A stretch of DNA of 64,000 bases from Prostheceraeus crozeri (lineage: Eukaryota > Platyhelminthes > Polycladida > Euryleptidae): contig CAJQUW010001759.1 of the NCBI GenBank assembly GCA_907163375.1, positions 124,001 through 188,000 of the forward strand. Reading direction: 5' to 3'. Each line of letters starts with the position of its first letter. Positions within the stretch are counted from its first letter, which is position 1. Under the pieces are notes generated by a model. The model was given only the letters and a program-made list of their open reading frames with translations. It was not told the origin of the DNA and did not search any database. Shown one piece after another: positions 43,723 through 56,661 of the stretch. A program made the translations under genes and the position numbers.

Positions 43723-44362
43723 GCTATTACTAAAACACACCGAGGGCCAAAATGAAAATTGCTAAAACACACCGAACCATAAAATATCACATAAGGAGGC
43801 ATTTTCAGGTCAAATAAACGTCCAGAGTTGCCCGTTGGCTGTTGTGTTCTGAAGCGCTCTTGATAATGATCCTGAGAAGGTGTGGGCCAAGTTTGGTTGA
43901 GATTGATGCAGTATTGACAAAGTTTTGGCCCTCGGTGTAACTGTCATTTTCATATGTAGATCCGAAGGTGGAACGACCTCGAGTGATGAATCCAGCCGAC
44001 CAAGCACTTTTACTGGGAGGCCTGGTTCTCCGTCCGGAGTTGCCCTTTGGCTGTTGTGTTTTGAAGCGCTCTTGATAATGATCCTGAGCAGGTGTGGGCC
44101 GAGTTGTGTGGCGAGATACTCTATAATCTGAAAGTTATGGCTATCGGTGGATTTATTTAATCAACTTTTTTTCATTATTATATTTCTCCTAGGAGTCAGC
44201 TGTTAATGTTGATGTCAGTGTGCCTCGGAGGGTTATTTAGCACGCTCTTTCCATTTATATCGTTTATTTGACCTGAAAATGCCTCCTTATGTGATATTTT
44301 GGGGTTCGGTGTGTGTTTTTAGCAATTTTCATTTTGGCCCTCGGTGTGTTTTAGTAATAGCC
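43723..44362. mobile_element. Non-autonomous DNA element with about 100-bp inverted ends, 8-bp duplication
   Basis: Arms 43,723-43,820 and 44,261-44,362 start GGCTATTACTAAAACACACC and match with few differences. GGTTGAAG flanks both sides exactly (43,715-43,722 and 44,363-44,370). GG-starting ends with an 8-bp duplication fit Merlin/IS1016 elements, though hAT or MULE origin cannot be excluded. Inside, 70 bases (43,819-43,888) are directly repeated at 44,031-44,100. No coding potential in 640 bases. Confidence 0.85.
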
Positions 44363-44370
44363 GGTTGAAG

Positions 44371-45299
44371 ACAGGAACAAGAAAGGAGGAAAGAGGGCTT
44401 AAGCAAACTTCGCTCCTTTAATTAGAGAATAATCACAACGATGAATTTGCGAGTCTGTAGCGAATTTACGAATTGTAGCGTCACCACACGAGCGAAATAT
44501 AGGATCATTTGCTTGCTTATCAACCTCATCAAAATCACTTACTACAGACTGAGCATTATTTATAGCCATGGTGTCATGACAATTTCCCCACAGAAAACGG
44601 ATGCGAAAGTCTGTTAAAGAATTTCTGCGATAACCGCTGTCTAGCCCACAAATTTTGAAATAGAAAAGTAAGATCTTTTCGTACCAGATTCCGTTGATCC
44701 GGTCATGATGATGAGCCTCTGCGATTTACGTGATTTAATTAACTGAAACTAACAATCGAAAAGCATTGAAAATTGCATGTTCATTTTGTGAGCAACTCAC
44801 AATGAAATACAGATGGCAATCGAAATAGAAAAGAAATTGAACATGATAAATAATCAAATATACTCTTATATTTATCATGTGGAATGGTAGCAAATAATAA
44901 GTACGCAAAGTGAAACATACAAAGAACAACACAAGATGCGCTGCAACCAGGCTACGAGTAGCTAAAGCTGCCAGAGGATTCCGACACTCTTCAAAGGTAA
45001 TGGAATGCAACAACCAAAAACATTAAGAACAATAGCGCGTCGTGAACATGCACTGTCATGACAGCGGAACCAAAATGGTTTAGACTTCCAGTCATCTTCC
45101 AGTGGTTGACAGTGGAAGGGCACCGCCAGTACTTTGTAAATATTCAGCATCACTCACTTAACTTGACATGCAAAGTCACTTTGATAAAAGAGATCACAGT
45201 GGACATTTTGTTTGCTTCAAATCACAGCTAAATTGGCAAAAAGAAAACGATATTTGACATGAATATGATGACTCTTTGCATGAACTGATAACTCAACGT
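44371..45299. other. AT-rich DNA, no recognised feature
   Basis: Only short frames on both strands. Nothing assignable. Confidence 0.5.
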
Positions 45300-46071
45300 C
45301 AGGGATGCGGAGTCAGAGTCGGAGTCCCGGAGTCTTATCATTTTTGCTGGAGTCGGAGTCCTATCAAATGATAGGACTCCAGACTCCGGCTTATAACTAG
45401 ACCCGAAATATGATACAAACAAATTATTTATCCTCGTGCATTGCTTTCAATGTTTTGATGTCAGGTTTCTCCGTCAAACAAAAGTACAAAGACTGCAGTG
45501 CATGTTAAGCTTGTAGTATTTGAGGGAATGAACCATGAAAACGAATAAAGGATTGTCTTTTCACTCGGTGATTTAATAGAGAAGACAAGCCTTCCTAGCC
45601 TCGATCACACCTACGCACCAAAGGTCACATCAGAGATAGAAACGAAATGTTGGTTGATTTGAGAACATTACCTCTTACCGTCACGTTAAACGTGTGTGAT
45701 TCCTCCTCTAAAGCGTATATTAAAATCAAAATTGTACTCATATTTTTTTGGAGAAAGATGCGGATTTTTTACCTGAAAGAGACTGAAGAAAGACCGTGTG
45801 AGGCACATATCAACAAGCCAAGTCTTATGCATCCATCTTAAAGCCACATTTGACAAACTTTCATCGAAAATGATTGATAATTGATGCAGCAATGATCACT
45901 ATAGATAAGTTCAGGTAGGTCTATAATAATCCATAATGAAGGTCACCGGTTTTTTTTAAAAAAAAACTGCTATATATACTTGCCACCAGGAGTCGGAGTC
46001 CTATCAAAAGCCGGAGTCCTATCAAACCCCGGAGTCGGAGTCCTATCAAAATGATAGGACTCCGCATCTAT
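45300..46071. mobile_element. Probable non-autonomous element with GGAGTC subterminal repeats
   Basis: The left end CAGGGATGCGGAGTC (45,300) and right end GACTCCGCATCTATG (to 46,071) share an 11-base inverted GATGCGGAGTC. Both ends carry repeated GGAGTCGGAGTCCTATCA boxes in direct and inverted forms. No clear target duplication was found, so the outer boundary is uncertain. The interior (45,410-45,980) has no recognised gene. Confidence 0.6.
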
Positions 46072-46970
46072 GCACATTTTAAGTCGACTGGTTGTTGTGT
46101 AAGTCGTCAATCGCGTCTGATGAACTCAGTGAAGTGACATGAAGCTGTGAGAACTTCACTATTTTTAGTTCCAGCTCAATCAAATCATGATAATGAAGTA
46201 GACTTTTCAAAATCAGTTGTTTTGCCATCTGTTAGAAGTGGTATTAATATAATGTGAACAATCATTTTCATTTTGGAAATTTAACTGCGATTTGATCAAA
46301 AGAAAAAAATCTCCTTACATCAAGAATACACAACATCTGCAGTTTTTCAAGTCTTACTAGGATCTAGCCATAGACATTGAAAATAGAAACAACTAGGTTT
46401 TAGTGTTCGATGTCTGTGGATCTAGCAATATTGACCTAGATTGGCTCCTAAGTGAACGGCTAAAAAGACCATCTACAAACCGTTTGTCTGTTCCAAGTGC
46501 GAAGTGTCAGATTTCTACAGCCAATGAATTGCATCAATAATCCCTGAATGATTCTAAATGTTTGGGGCAGCCACTCATGCTTCGCACGTTTTCCTGCCCG
46601 ACCTCACAATCGTTTAGGCTGAGCAAGCAAGTTATTCATTTTCGGTCATAAGTTTCGGTTCTAAGTCGTTGATTCTAATTATTAAACCATGAAAAGACAA
46701 GCAAGATGACTGAAAGGGCGCTTTGACTTCTAAATGAAAATGAAAATCTGAATATCTGAATATCTTCCTGTCATCACAATCCCCTGATAAAGGGGATGTT
46801 GATAAGAATAATTTCGATTTCTATTGACGAATGAGTTTACTATTAGCAAATTTAGAAAATTCATGTCTCCCAAATCGTGAAACACGGGTGTGGATAAAAT
46901 CCGAACAACAATATAAAAAACTGCGAAATTTTAAAACTAATCTAATAGTTAAACAAAAAACAATCACAGT
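46072..46970. other. AT-rich DNA, no recognised feature
   Basis: No open frame, terminal repeat or RNA gene recognised. Confidence 0.5.
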
Positions 46971-47345
46971 TGTCGTACAACGCTAGTACGATACCGAGAA
47001 CTTTTTCCATAAGTTGTTACCGTGAACTTTAGTACGTTTTCAAAGTTCAATCCACCTCGTAGTTGGGTGCACTTTTTGTTATTGTTGATGAACAACCATT
47101 AATCAGATATCTATGCTGATGAAGCAAATCTGTTTTGTTGCGAAAAGTTGTTTACTTCTTTTCTTGGTGACTTACGTAATCCTGGCGTGCTCGTATTATG
47201 TAACTTTTTGTTTTGATCATGCAGTCCTATATAAGCGACTGCACGATAGCAATAAACGTCTCTCGTTTTGGTTACTTGACTTGTTCTCTCTGATTTTCGC
47301 GGTGTTGACTGACTTACTGTCTGTATATGTGGCCCAGGCTTTCCG
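46971..47345 (+). other. Possible old solo LTR or promoter-like sequence
   Basis: CTATATAAGCGACTGC near 47,230 followed by CAATAAACG about 20 bases on, then a T/C-rich stretch, has the TATA plus AATAAA layout of an LTR U3-R-U5 region. No second LTR, target duplication or primer site was found. Treated as a fossil with low confidence. An 82-codon hydrophobic frame overlaps it and is probably chance. Confidence 0.25.
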
Positions 47346-48197
47346 AAGCACACCTCTATAATTGGACTCCGTCGGTTGACATCCCGTGGGTCTTAGGAAG
47401 CAACTTACCTCTCCAAAGCGAGCGAACACACTAGCCTTCATTCACATTATAATAACCAACACTCCGGCTCTTAATAAAAAACAGTTAGCACATTCTTTAG
47501 GACATTAATAAAATCACACACTTAGATTAAATAATTAATAACACATACACACACAACAAATTCACATCAATTTAAAACAGCTACTTCTTATGAAAAAAAA
47601 TATCACCAAATTTTATCAATTTGGTAAAATAATAAAAACGTTTCTTGTTTGACTACCTAAAAGTACATCAGTTATACAATTTTTCATGGAATATGAATTT
47701 AAACTCAGTATATTCCTAGAAATGTTCAATAACGATTTCTGTGATAAACCAGTGGTCTCAGTTCTTGATCTCAACTACAATGGCCCCTTTGACGAACAAT
47801 AGTCTTTACATTACTTAAAAGAAATAAAATATCTGCTATCCCGGCCATTGACACTGCTCCACGCTATATAACAGGCAATCGCAACAAGAATAGTATTACG
47901 CGCTAAAAATATAAAGAGGGCATCTTATACAAAATATGACTCCTAAAGTATCATTCACTGAATTCCTGCAATATCCAAATAACATCTGCAAAGAAAATGG
48001 AGTAAGAGCCGTAATAATAGCTTGTAAATAAGAGTTACATGATTGTTTTATATCAGAGCGTTATTGTGATTACGTGCTTGTACTTAGCATGTCAAATGTT
48101 TCCCATGTCAGTGCACAACTCTTGCTTTTTCAAAATATTGAGGAACCCGTTCAATGACCCCTCAATAACGCCGGAATGAAGTGATTTCCATCTAAAA
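47346..48197. other. AT-rich DNA between the LTR-like sequence and the satellite
   Basis: Low-complexity AT-rich sequence without a recognised gene. Confidence 0.5.
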
Positions 48198-51100
48198 TAT
48201 AGACTCAAGTCCACTTATTTGGGTCCGAAATACTCGAAAATGCATTCATTCCCCTACGAACAACTGCTTCATCCCTAACAAATGATCCGAACAAGACTCT
48301 ATTCCACTTATTTGACTCCGAACAACTCGGAAATGCAATCTTTCTGCTCCGAACAACTCCTTCGGTCCTGAAAAATGATTCAAACTACACTCTGGTCCCA
48401 TTAATTGACTCCGAACAACTCCAAATGCAATCATTCCCCTGAAAAATGACCCGAACAACACTCTAGTCCACTCAATTGGCTCCGAACAACTCGAAGATGT
48501 AATTATTCCCCTCCGAACAACTCCTTCATCCCCGTCAAATGATCCGAACAACACTCTAGTCCATTTATTTGGCTCCGAACAACTCGAAGATGCAATCATT
48601 CCCCTCCGAAAAACTCCTTCAACCCTGAAAAATGATCCGAACAATACTCTAGTCCACTTATTTAGCTCCGAACAACTCGAAGAAGCAATCTTACTGCTCC
48701 GAACAACTCCTTCAACCCTGAAAAATGACCCGAACAACACTCTAGTCCACTCAATTGCCTCCGAACAACTCGAAGATGCAATCTTACTGCTCCGAATAAC
48801 TCCTTCAACACTGAAAAATGACCTGAACAACACTCTAGTCCACTTATTTGGCTCCGAACAACTCGAAGATGCAATCATTCCCCTCCGAACAACTCCTTCA
48901 ACCCTGAAAAATGACCCGAACAATACTCTAGTCCACTTATTTAGCTCCGAACAACTCGAAGATGCAATCTTACTGCTCCGAACAACTCCTTCAACACTGA
49001 AAAGTGACCTGAACAATACTCTAGTCTACTTATTTAGCTCCGAACAACTCGAAGATGCAATCTTACTGCTCCGAACAACTCCTTCAACCCTGAAAAATGA
49101 ACCGAACAATACTCTAGTCCACTCAATTGCCTCCGAACAACTCGAAGATGCAATCATTCCCCTCCGAACAACTCCTTCAACCCTGAAAAATGACCCGAAC
49201 AACACTCTAGTCCATTCAATTGGCTCCGAACAACTCGAAGATGCAATCACTCACCTCCGAACAACTCCTTCAACACTGAAAAGTGACCCGAACAACACTC
49301 TAGTCCACTTGTTTGACTCCGAACAACTCCTTCAACACTGAAAAGTGATCCGAACAACGCTAGTCTACTTATTTAGCTCCGAACAACTCTAAAATGCAAT
49401 CACTCACCTCCGAACAACTCCTTCAACCCTGAAAAATGATCCAAACAATGCTCTAGTCCACTTATTTGGCTCCGAACAACTCGAAGATGCAATCATTCCC
49501 CTCCGAACAACTCCTTCAACCCTGAAAAATGACCTGAACAATACTCTAGTCCACTCAATTGCCTCCGAACAACTCGAAGATGCAATCATTCCCCTCCGAA
49601 CAACTCTTTCAACCCTGAAAAATGACCCGAACAACACTCTAGTCCACTCAATTGCCTCCGAACAACTCGAAGATGCAATCTTACTGCTCCGAACAACTCC
49701 TTCAACCCTGAAAAATGAACCGAACAATACTCTAGTCCACTCAATTGCCTCCGAACAACTCGAAGATGCAATCATTCCCCTCCGAACAACTCCTTCAACC
49801 CTGAAAAATGACCTGAACAATAGTCTAGTCCACTTAATTGCCTCCGAACAACTCGAAGAAGCAATCATTCCCCTCCGAACAACTCCTTCAACACTGAAAA
49901 ATAATCCGAACAATAGTCTAGTCCATTCAATTGGCTCCGAACAACTCGAAGATGCAATCACTCACCTCCGAACAACTCCTTCAACACTGAAAAATGACCC
50001 GAACAACACTCTAGTCCACTTGTTTGGCTCCGAACAACTCCTTCAACACTGAAAAATGACCCGAACAACACTAGTCTACTTATTTAGCTCCGAACAACTC
50101 TAAAATGCAATCACTCACCTCGGAACAACCCCTTCATTCCTGAAAATCGATCGAAACAAGACTCCAGTCTATTTATTTAGTTCCAAAACAACTCAAAGAT
50201 GCAATCATTTCCCCACGAACAACTCCTTCAACCCTGAAAAATGACCCGAACAATACTCTAGTCCACTTATTTAGCTCCGAACAACTCGAAGAAGCAATCT
50301 TACTGCTCCGAATAACTCCTTCAACACTGAAAAATGATCCGAAGAGCGCTCTAGTCCACTTATTTGACTCCGAACAACTCGAAGATGCAATCATTCCCCT
50401 CCGAACAACTCCTTCAACCCTGAAAAATGACCCGAACAACACTCTAGTCCACTCAATTGCCTCCGAACAACTCGAAGATGCAATCTTACTGCTCCGAACA
50501 ACTCCTTCAACACTGAAAAATGACCCGAACAACACTCTAGTCCACTCAATTGCCTCCGAACAACTCGAAGATGCAATCATTCCCCTCCGAACAACTCCTT
50601 CAACCCTGAAAAATGACCCGAACAACACTCTAGTCCACTCAATTGCCTCCGAACAACTCGAAGATGCAATCTTACTGCTCCGAACAACTCCTTCAACACT
50701 GAAAAATGACCTGAACAACACTCTAGTCCACTCAATTGCCTCCGAACAACTCGAAGATGCAATCATTCCCCTCCGAACAACTCCTTCAACCCTGAAAAAT
50801 GACCCGAACAACACTCTAGTCCACTCAATTGCCTCCGAACAACTCGAAGATGCAATCTTACTGCTCCGAACAACTCCTTCAACCCTGAAAAATGAACCGA
50901 ACAATACTCTAGTCCACTCAATTGCCTCCGAACAACTCGAAGATGCAATCATTCCCCTCCGAACAACTCCTTCAACCCTGAAAAATGATCCGAACAATAG
51001 TCTAGTCCATTCAATTGGCTCCGAACAACTCGAAGATGCAATCTTACTGCTCCGAACAACTCCTTCAACACTGAAAAGTGACCTGAACAATACTCTAGTC

Positions 51101-52716
51101 TACTTATTTAGCTCCGAACAACTCGAAGATGCAATCATTCCCCTCCGAACAACTCCTTCAACCCTGAAAAATGACCTGAACAATACTCTAGTCCACTTAA
51201 TTGCCTCCGAACAACTCGAAGATGCAATCATTCCCCTCCGAACAACTCCGTCAACCCTGAAAAATGATCCGAACAATAGTCTAGTCCACTTATTTGGCTC
51301 CGAACAACTCGAAGATGCAATCACTCACCTCCGAACAACTCCTTCAACCCTGAAAAGTGACCCGAACAACACTCTAGTCCACTCAATTGCCTCCGAACAA
51401 CTCGAAGATGCAATCTTACTGCTCCGAACAACTCCTTCAACCCTGAAAAATGAACCGAACAATACTCTAGTCCACTCAATTGCCTCCGAACAACTCGAAG
51501 ATGCAATCATTCCCCTCCGAACAACTCCTTCAACCCTGAAAAATGACCCGAACAACACTCTAGTCCACTCAATTGCCTCCGAACAACTCGAAGATGCAAT
51601 CTTACTGCTCCGAATAACTCCTTCAACACTGAAAAATGACCTGAACAACACTCTAGTCCACTCAATTGCCTCCGAACAACTCGAAGATGCAATCATTCCC
51701 CTCCGAACAACTCCTTCAACCCTGAAAAATGACCCGAACAACACTCTAGTCCACTCAATTGCCTCCGAACAACTCGAAGATGCAATCTTACTGCTCCGAA
51801 CAACTCCTTCAACCCTGAAAAATGAACCGAACAATACTCTAGTCCACTCAATTGCCTCCGAACAACTCGAAGATGCAATCATTCCCCTCCGAACAACTCC
51901 TTCAACCCTGAAAAATGATCCGAACAATAGTCTAGTCCATTCAATTGGCTCCGAACAACTCGAAGATGCAATCTTACTGCTCCGAACAACTCCTTCAACA
52001 CTGAAAAATGACCCGAACAACACTCTAGTCCACTCAATTGCCTCCGAACAACTCGAAGATGCAATCATTCCCCTCCGAACAACTCCTTCAACCCTGAAAA
52101 ATGACCTGAACAATACTCTAGTCCACTCAATTGCCTCCGAACAACTCGAAGATGCAATCATTCCCCTCCGAACAACTCCTTCAACACTGAAAAATGATCC
52201 GAACAATAGTCTAGTCCATTCAATTGGCTCCGAACAACTCGAAGATGCAATCTTACTGCTCCGAACAACTCCTTCAACACTGAAAAGTGACCTGAACAAT
52301 ACTCTAGTCTACTTATTTAGCTCCGAACAACTCGAAGATGCAATCATTCCGCTCCGAACAACTCCTTCAACCCTGAAAAATGACCTGAACAATACTCTAG
52401 TCCACTCAATTGCCTCCGAACAACTCGAAGATGCAATCATTCCCCTCCGAACAACTCCTTCAACACTGAAAAATAATCCGAACAATAGTCTAGTCCATTC
52501 AATTGGCTCCGAACAACTCGAAGATGCAATCACTCACCTCCGAACAACTCCTTCAACACTGAAAAGTGACCCGAACAACACTAGTCTACTTATTTAGCTC
52601 CGAACAACTCCTTCAACACTGAAAAATGACCCGAACAACACTAGTCTACTTATTTAGCTCCGAACAACTCTAAAATGCAATCACTCACCTCGGAACAACC
52701 CCTTCATTCCTGAAAA

Positions 52717-53667
52717 ATGATCGAAACAAGACTCCAGTCTATTTATTTAGCTCCAAAACAACTCAAAGATGCAATCATTTCCCCACGAACAACTCCTTCA
52801 ACCCTGAAAAATGACCCGAACAATACTCTAGTCCACTTATTTAGCTCCGAACAACTCGAAGAAGCAATCTTACTGCTCCGAACAACTCCTTCAACCCTGA
52901 AAAATGATCCGAACAATAGTCTAGTCCACTTATTTGGCTCCGAACAACTCGAAGATGCAATCATTCCCCTCCGAACAACTCCTTCAACCCTGAAAAATGA
53001 CCCGAACAACACTCTAGTCCACTCAATTGCCTCCGAACAACTCGAAGATGCAATCATTCCCCTCCGAACAACTCCTTCAACCCTGAAAAATGACCCGAAC
53101 AACACTCTAGTCCACTCAATTGGCTCCGAACAACTCGAAGATGCAATCTTACTGCTCCGAACAACTCCTTCAACACTGAAAAATGACCTGAACAACACTC
53201 TAGTCCACTCAATTGCCTCCGAACAACTCGAAGATGCAATCATTCCCCTCCGAACAACTCCTTCAACCCTGAAAAATGACCCGAACAACACTCTAGTCCA
53301 CTCAATTGCCTCCGAACAACTCGAAGATGCAATCTTACTGCTCCGAACAACTCCTTCAACCCTGAAAAATGACCTGAACAATACTCTAGTCCACTCAATT
53401 GCCTCCGAACAACTCGAAGATGCAATCTTACTGCTCCGAACAACTCCTTCAACCCTGAAAAATGACCCGAACAATACTCTAGTCCACTCAATTGCCTCCG
53501 AACAACTCGAAGATGCAATCATTCCCCTCCGAACAACTCCTTCAACACTGAAAAATGACCTGAACAATACTCTAGTCCACTCAATTGCCTCCGAACAACT
53601 CGAAGATGCAATCATTCCGCTCCGAACAACTCCTTCAACACTGAAAATAATCCGAACAATAGTCTAG
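52717..53667 (+). repeat. Satellite higher-order block with shared start segment
   Basis: The block start is ATGATCGAAACAAGACTCCA at 52,717. The same start recurs at 53,893, 56,093, 56,662, 57,429, 58,512, 59,410, 60,400, 61,155, 61,922, 63,005 and 63,904; a variant without the ATG is near 50,148. Each block opens with the same three diverged monomers, then ordinary monomers. Many blocks end with a short B+C unit of 60 bases (part A missing and two bases lost) and a CCTCGGAACAACCCCTTCAT linker, which explains why several block lengths are a multiple of 93 plus 60. Confidence 0.85.
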
Positions 53668-53892
53668 TCCATTCAATTGGCTCCGAACAACTCGAAGATG
53701 CAATCACTCACCTCCGAACAACTCCTTCAACACTGAAAAGTGACCCGAACAACACTCTAGTCCACTTGTTTGGCTCCGAACAACTCCTTCAACACTGAAA
53801 AATGACCCGAACAACACTAGTCTACTTATTTAGCTCCGAACAACTCTAAAATGCAATCACTCACCTCGGAACAACCCCTTCATTCCTGAAAA

Positions 53893-55998
53893 ATGATCGA
53901 AACAAGACTCCAGTCTATTTATTTAGCTCCAAAACAACTCAAAGATGCAATCATTTCCCCACGAACAACTCCTTCAACCCTGAAAAATGACCCGAACAAT
54001 ACTCTAGTCCACTTATTTAGCTCCGAACAACTCGAAGAAGCAATCTTACTGCTCCGAATAACTCCTTCAACACTGAAAAATGATCCGAACAACGCTCTAG
54101 TCCACTTATTTGGCTCCGAACAACTCGAAGATGCAATCATTCCCCTCCGAACAACTCCTTCAACCCTGAAAAATGACCCGAACAACACTCTAGTCCACTC
54201 AATTGCCTCCGAACAACTCGAAGATGCAATCATTCCCCTCCGAACAACTCCTTCAACCCTGAAAAATGACCCGAACAACACTCTAGTCCACTCAATTGCC
54301 TCCGAACAACTCGAAGATGCAATCTTACTGCTCCGAACAACTCCTTCAACACTGAAAAATGACCTGAACAACACTCTAGTCCACTCAATTGGCTCCGAAC
54401 AACTCGAAGATGCAATCATTCCCCTCCGAACAACTCCTTCAACCCTGAAAAATGACCCGAACAACACTCTAGTCCACTCAATTGCCTCCGAACAACTCGA
54501 AGATGCAATCTTACTGCTCCGAATAACTCCTTCAACACTGAAAAATGATCCGAACAACGCTCTAGTCCACTTATTTAGCTCCGAACAACTCGAAGATGCA
54601 ATCTTACTGCTCCGAACAACTCCTTCAACCCTGAAAAATGACCCGAACAACACTCTAGTCCACTCAATTGCCTCCGAACAACTCGAAGATGCAATCTTAC
54701 TGCTCCGAACAACTCCTTCAACACTGAAAAATGATCTGAACAACACTCTAGTCCACTCAATTGGCTCCGAACAACTCGAAGATGCAATCATTCCCCTCCG
54801 AACAACTCCTTCAACCCTGAAAAATGACCCGAACAACACTCTAGTCCACTCAATTGCCTCCGAACAACTCGAAGATGCAATCTTACTGCTCCGAACAACT
54901 CCTTCAACACTGAAAAATGATCTGAACAACACTCTAGTCCACTCAATTGGCTCCGAACAACTCGAAGATGCAATCATTCCCCTCCGAACAACTCCTTCAA
55001 CCCTGAAAAATGACCCGAACAACACTCTAGTCCACTCAATTGCCTCCGAACAACTCGAAGATGCAATCTTACTGCTCCGAACAACTCCTTCAACCCTGAA
55101 AAATGAACCGAACAATACTCTAGTCCACTCAATTGCCTCCGAACAACTCGAAGATGCAATCATTCCCCTCCGAACAACTCCTTCAACACTGAAAAATGAC
55201 CCGAACAACACTCTAGTCCACTCAATTGCCTCCGAACAACTCGAAGATGCAATCTTACTGCTCCGAACAACTCCTTCAACACTGAGAAATGAACCGAACA
55301 ATACTCTAGTCTACTCAATTGCCTCCGAACAACTCGAAGATGCAATCATTCCCCTCCGAACAACTCCTTCAACCCTGAAAAATGACCCGAACAACACTCT
55401 AGTCCACTCAATTGCCTCCGAACAACTCGAAGATGCAATCTTACTGCTCCGAACAACTCCTTCAACCCTGAAAAATGACCCGAACAACACTCTAGTCCAC
55501 TCAATTGCCTCCGAACAACTCGAAGATGCAATCTTACTGCTCCGAACAACTCCTTCAACACTGAAAAATGACCTGAACAACACTCTAGTCCACTCAATTG
55601 CCTCCGAACAACTCGAAGATGCAATCATTCCCCTCCGAACAACTCCTTCAACCCTGAAAAATGACCCGAACAACACTCTAGTCCACTCAATTGCCTCCGA
55701 ACAACTCGAAGATGCAATCTTACTGCTCCGAACAACTCCTTCAACCCTGAAAAATGAACCGAACAATACTCTAGTCCACTCAATTGCCTCCGAACAACTC
55801 GAAGATGCAATCTTACTGCTCCGAACAACTCCTTCAACCCTGAAAAATGACCTGAACAATACTCTAGTCCACTTAATTGCCTCCGAACAACTCGAAGATG
55901 CAATCATTCCCCTCCGAACAACTCCTTCAACACTGAAAAGTGACCCGAACAACACTCTAGTCCACTTTTTTGGCTCCGAACAACTCCTTCAACACTGA
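53893..55998 (+). CDS. Longest satellite open frame (701 codons), coding status doubtful
   Basis: ATG 53,893 opens MIETRLQSIYLAPKQLKDAI followed by about 22 repeats of a 31-residue unit (SEQLEDAIIPLRTTPSTLKN then DPNNTLVHSIA), ending SEQLLQH-stop. Frames with the same start and length 190-316 codons open every other block. However, the minus strand is also open for up to 460 codons (53,919-55,301, unit ...SSSCSEAIEWTRVL...), and a third frame is partly open, as expected when a stop-free unit divisible by three is repeated. There is no signal peptide, promoter or splice context. If real, it would be a 31-residue repeat protein of unknown type. Confidence 0.2.
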   Translation: MIETRLQSIYLAPKQLKDAIISPRTTPSTLKNDPNNTLVHLFSSEQLEEAILLLRITPSTLKNDPNNALVHLFGSEQLEDAIIPLRTTPSTLKNDPNNTLVHSIASEQLEDAIIPLRTTPSTLKNDPNNTLVHSIASEQLEDAILLLRTTPSTLKNDLNNTLVHSIGSEQLEDAIIPLRTTPSTLKNDPNNTLVHSIASEQLEDAILLLRITPSTLKNDPNNALVHLFSSEQLEDAILLLRTTPSTLKNDPNNTLVHSIASEQLEDAILLLRTTPSTLKNDLNNTLVHSIGSEQLEDAIIPLRTTPSTLKNDPNNTLVHSIASEQLEDAILLLRTTPSTLKNDLNNTLVHSIGSEQLEDAIIPLRTTPSTLKNDPNNTLVHSIASEQLEDAILLLRTTPSTLKNEPNNTLVHSIASEQLEDAIIPLRTTPSTLKNDPNNTLVHSIASEQLEDAILLLRTTPSTLRNEPNNTLVYSIASEQLEDAIIPLRTTPSTLKNDPNNTLVHSIASEQLEDAILLLRTTPSTLKNDPNNTLVHSIASEQLEDAILLLRTTPSTLKNDLNNTLVHSIASEQLEDAIIPLRTTPSTLKNDPNNTLVHSIASEQLEDAILLLRTTPSTLKNEPNNTLVHSIASEQLEDAILLLRTTPSTLKNDLNNTLVHLIASEQLEDAIIPLRTTPSTLKSDPNNTLVHFFGSEQLLQH

Positions 55999-56661
55999 AA
56001 AATGACCCGAACAACACTAGTCTACTTATTTAGCTCCGAACAACTCTAAAATGCAATCACTCACCTCGGAACAACCCCTTCATTCCTGAAAAATGATCGA
56101 AACAAGACTCCAGTCTATTTATTTAGCTCCAAAACAACTCAAAGATGCAATCATTTCCCCACGAACAACTCCTTCAACCCTGAAAAATGACCCGAACAAT
56201 ACTCTAGTCCACTTATTAAGCTCCGAACAACTCGAAGAAGCAATCTTACTGCTCCGAATAACTCCTTCAACACTGAAAAATGATCCGAACAACGCTCTAG
56301 TCCACTTATTTGGCTCCAAACAACTCGAAGATGCAATCATTCCCCTCCGAACAACTCCTTCAACCCTGAAAAATGACCCGAACAACACTCTAGTCCACTC
56401 AATTGCCTCCGAACAACTCGAAGATGCAATCATTCCCCTCCGAACAACTCCTTCAACCCTGAAAAATGACCCGAACAACACTCTAGTCCACTCAATTGCC
56501 TCCGAACAACTCGAAGATGCAATCTTACTGCTCCGAATAACTCCTTCAACACTGAAAAATGATCCAAACAATGCTCTAGTCCACTTATTTGGCTATGAAG
56601 AACTCGAAGATGCAATCATTCCCCTCCGAACAACTCCTTCACAACCCCTTCATCCTGAAAA

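Noticed and set aside
47113-47361. 82-codon hydrophobic frame resembling a membrane protein
   Set aside because: It lies on LTR- or promoter-like sequence (TATA and AATAAA), with no conservation evidence; probably chance.
53919-55301. 460-codon minus-strand frame in the satellite
   Set aside because: It is the reverse reading of the 93-bp unit. Repeating a stop-free unit whose length is divisible by three opens several frames automatically.
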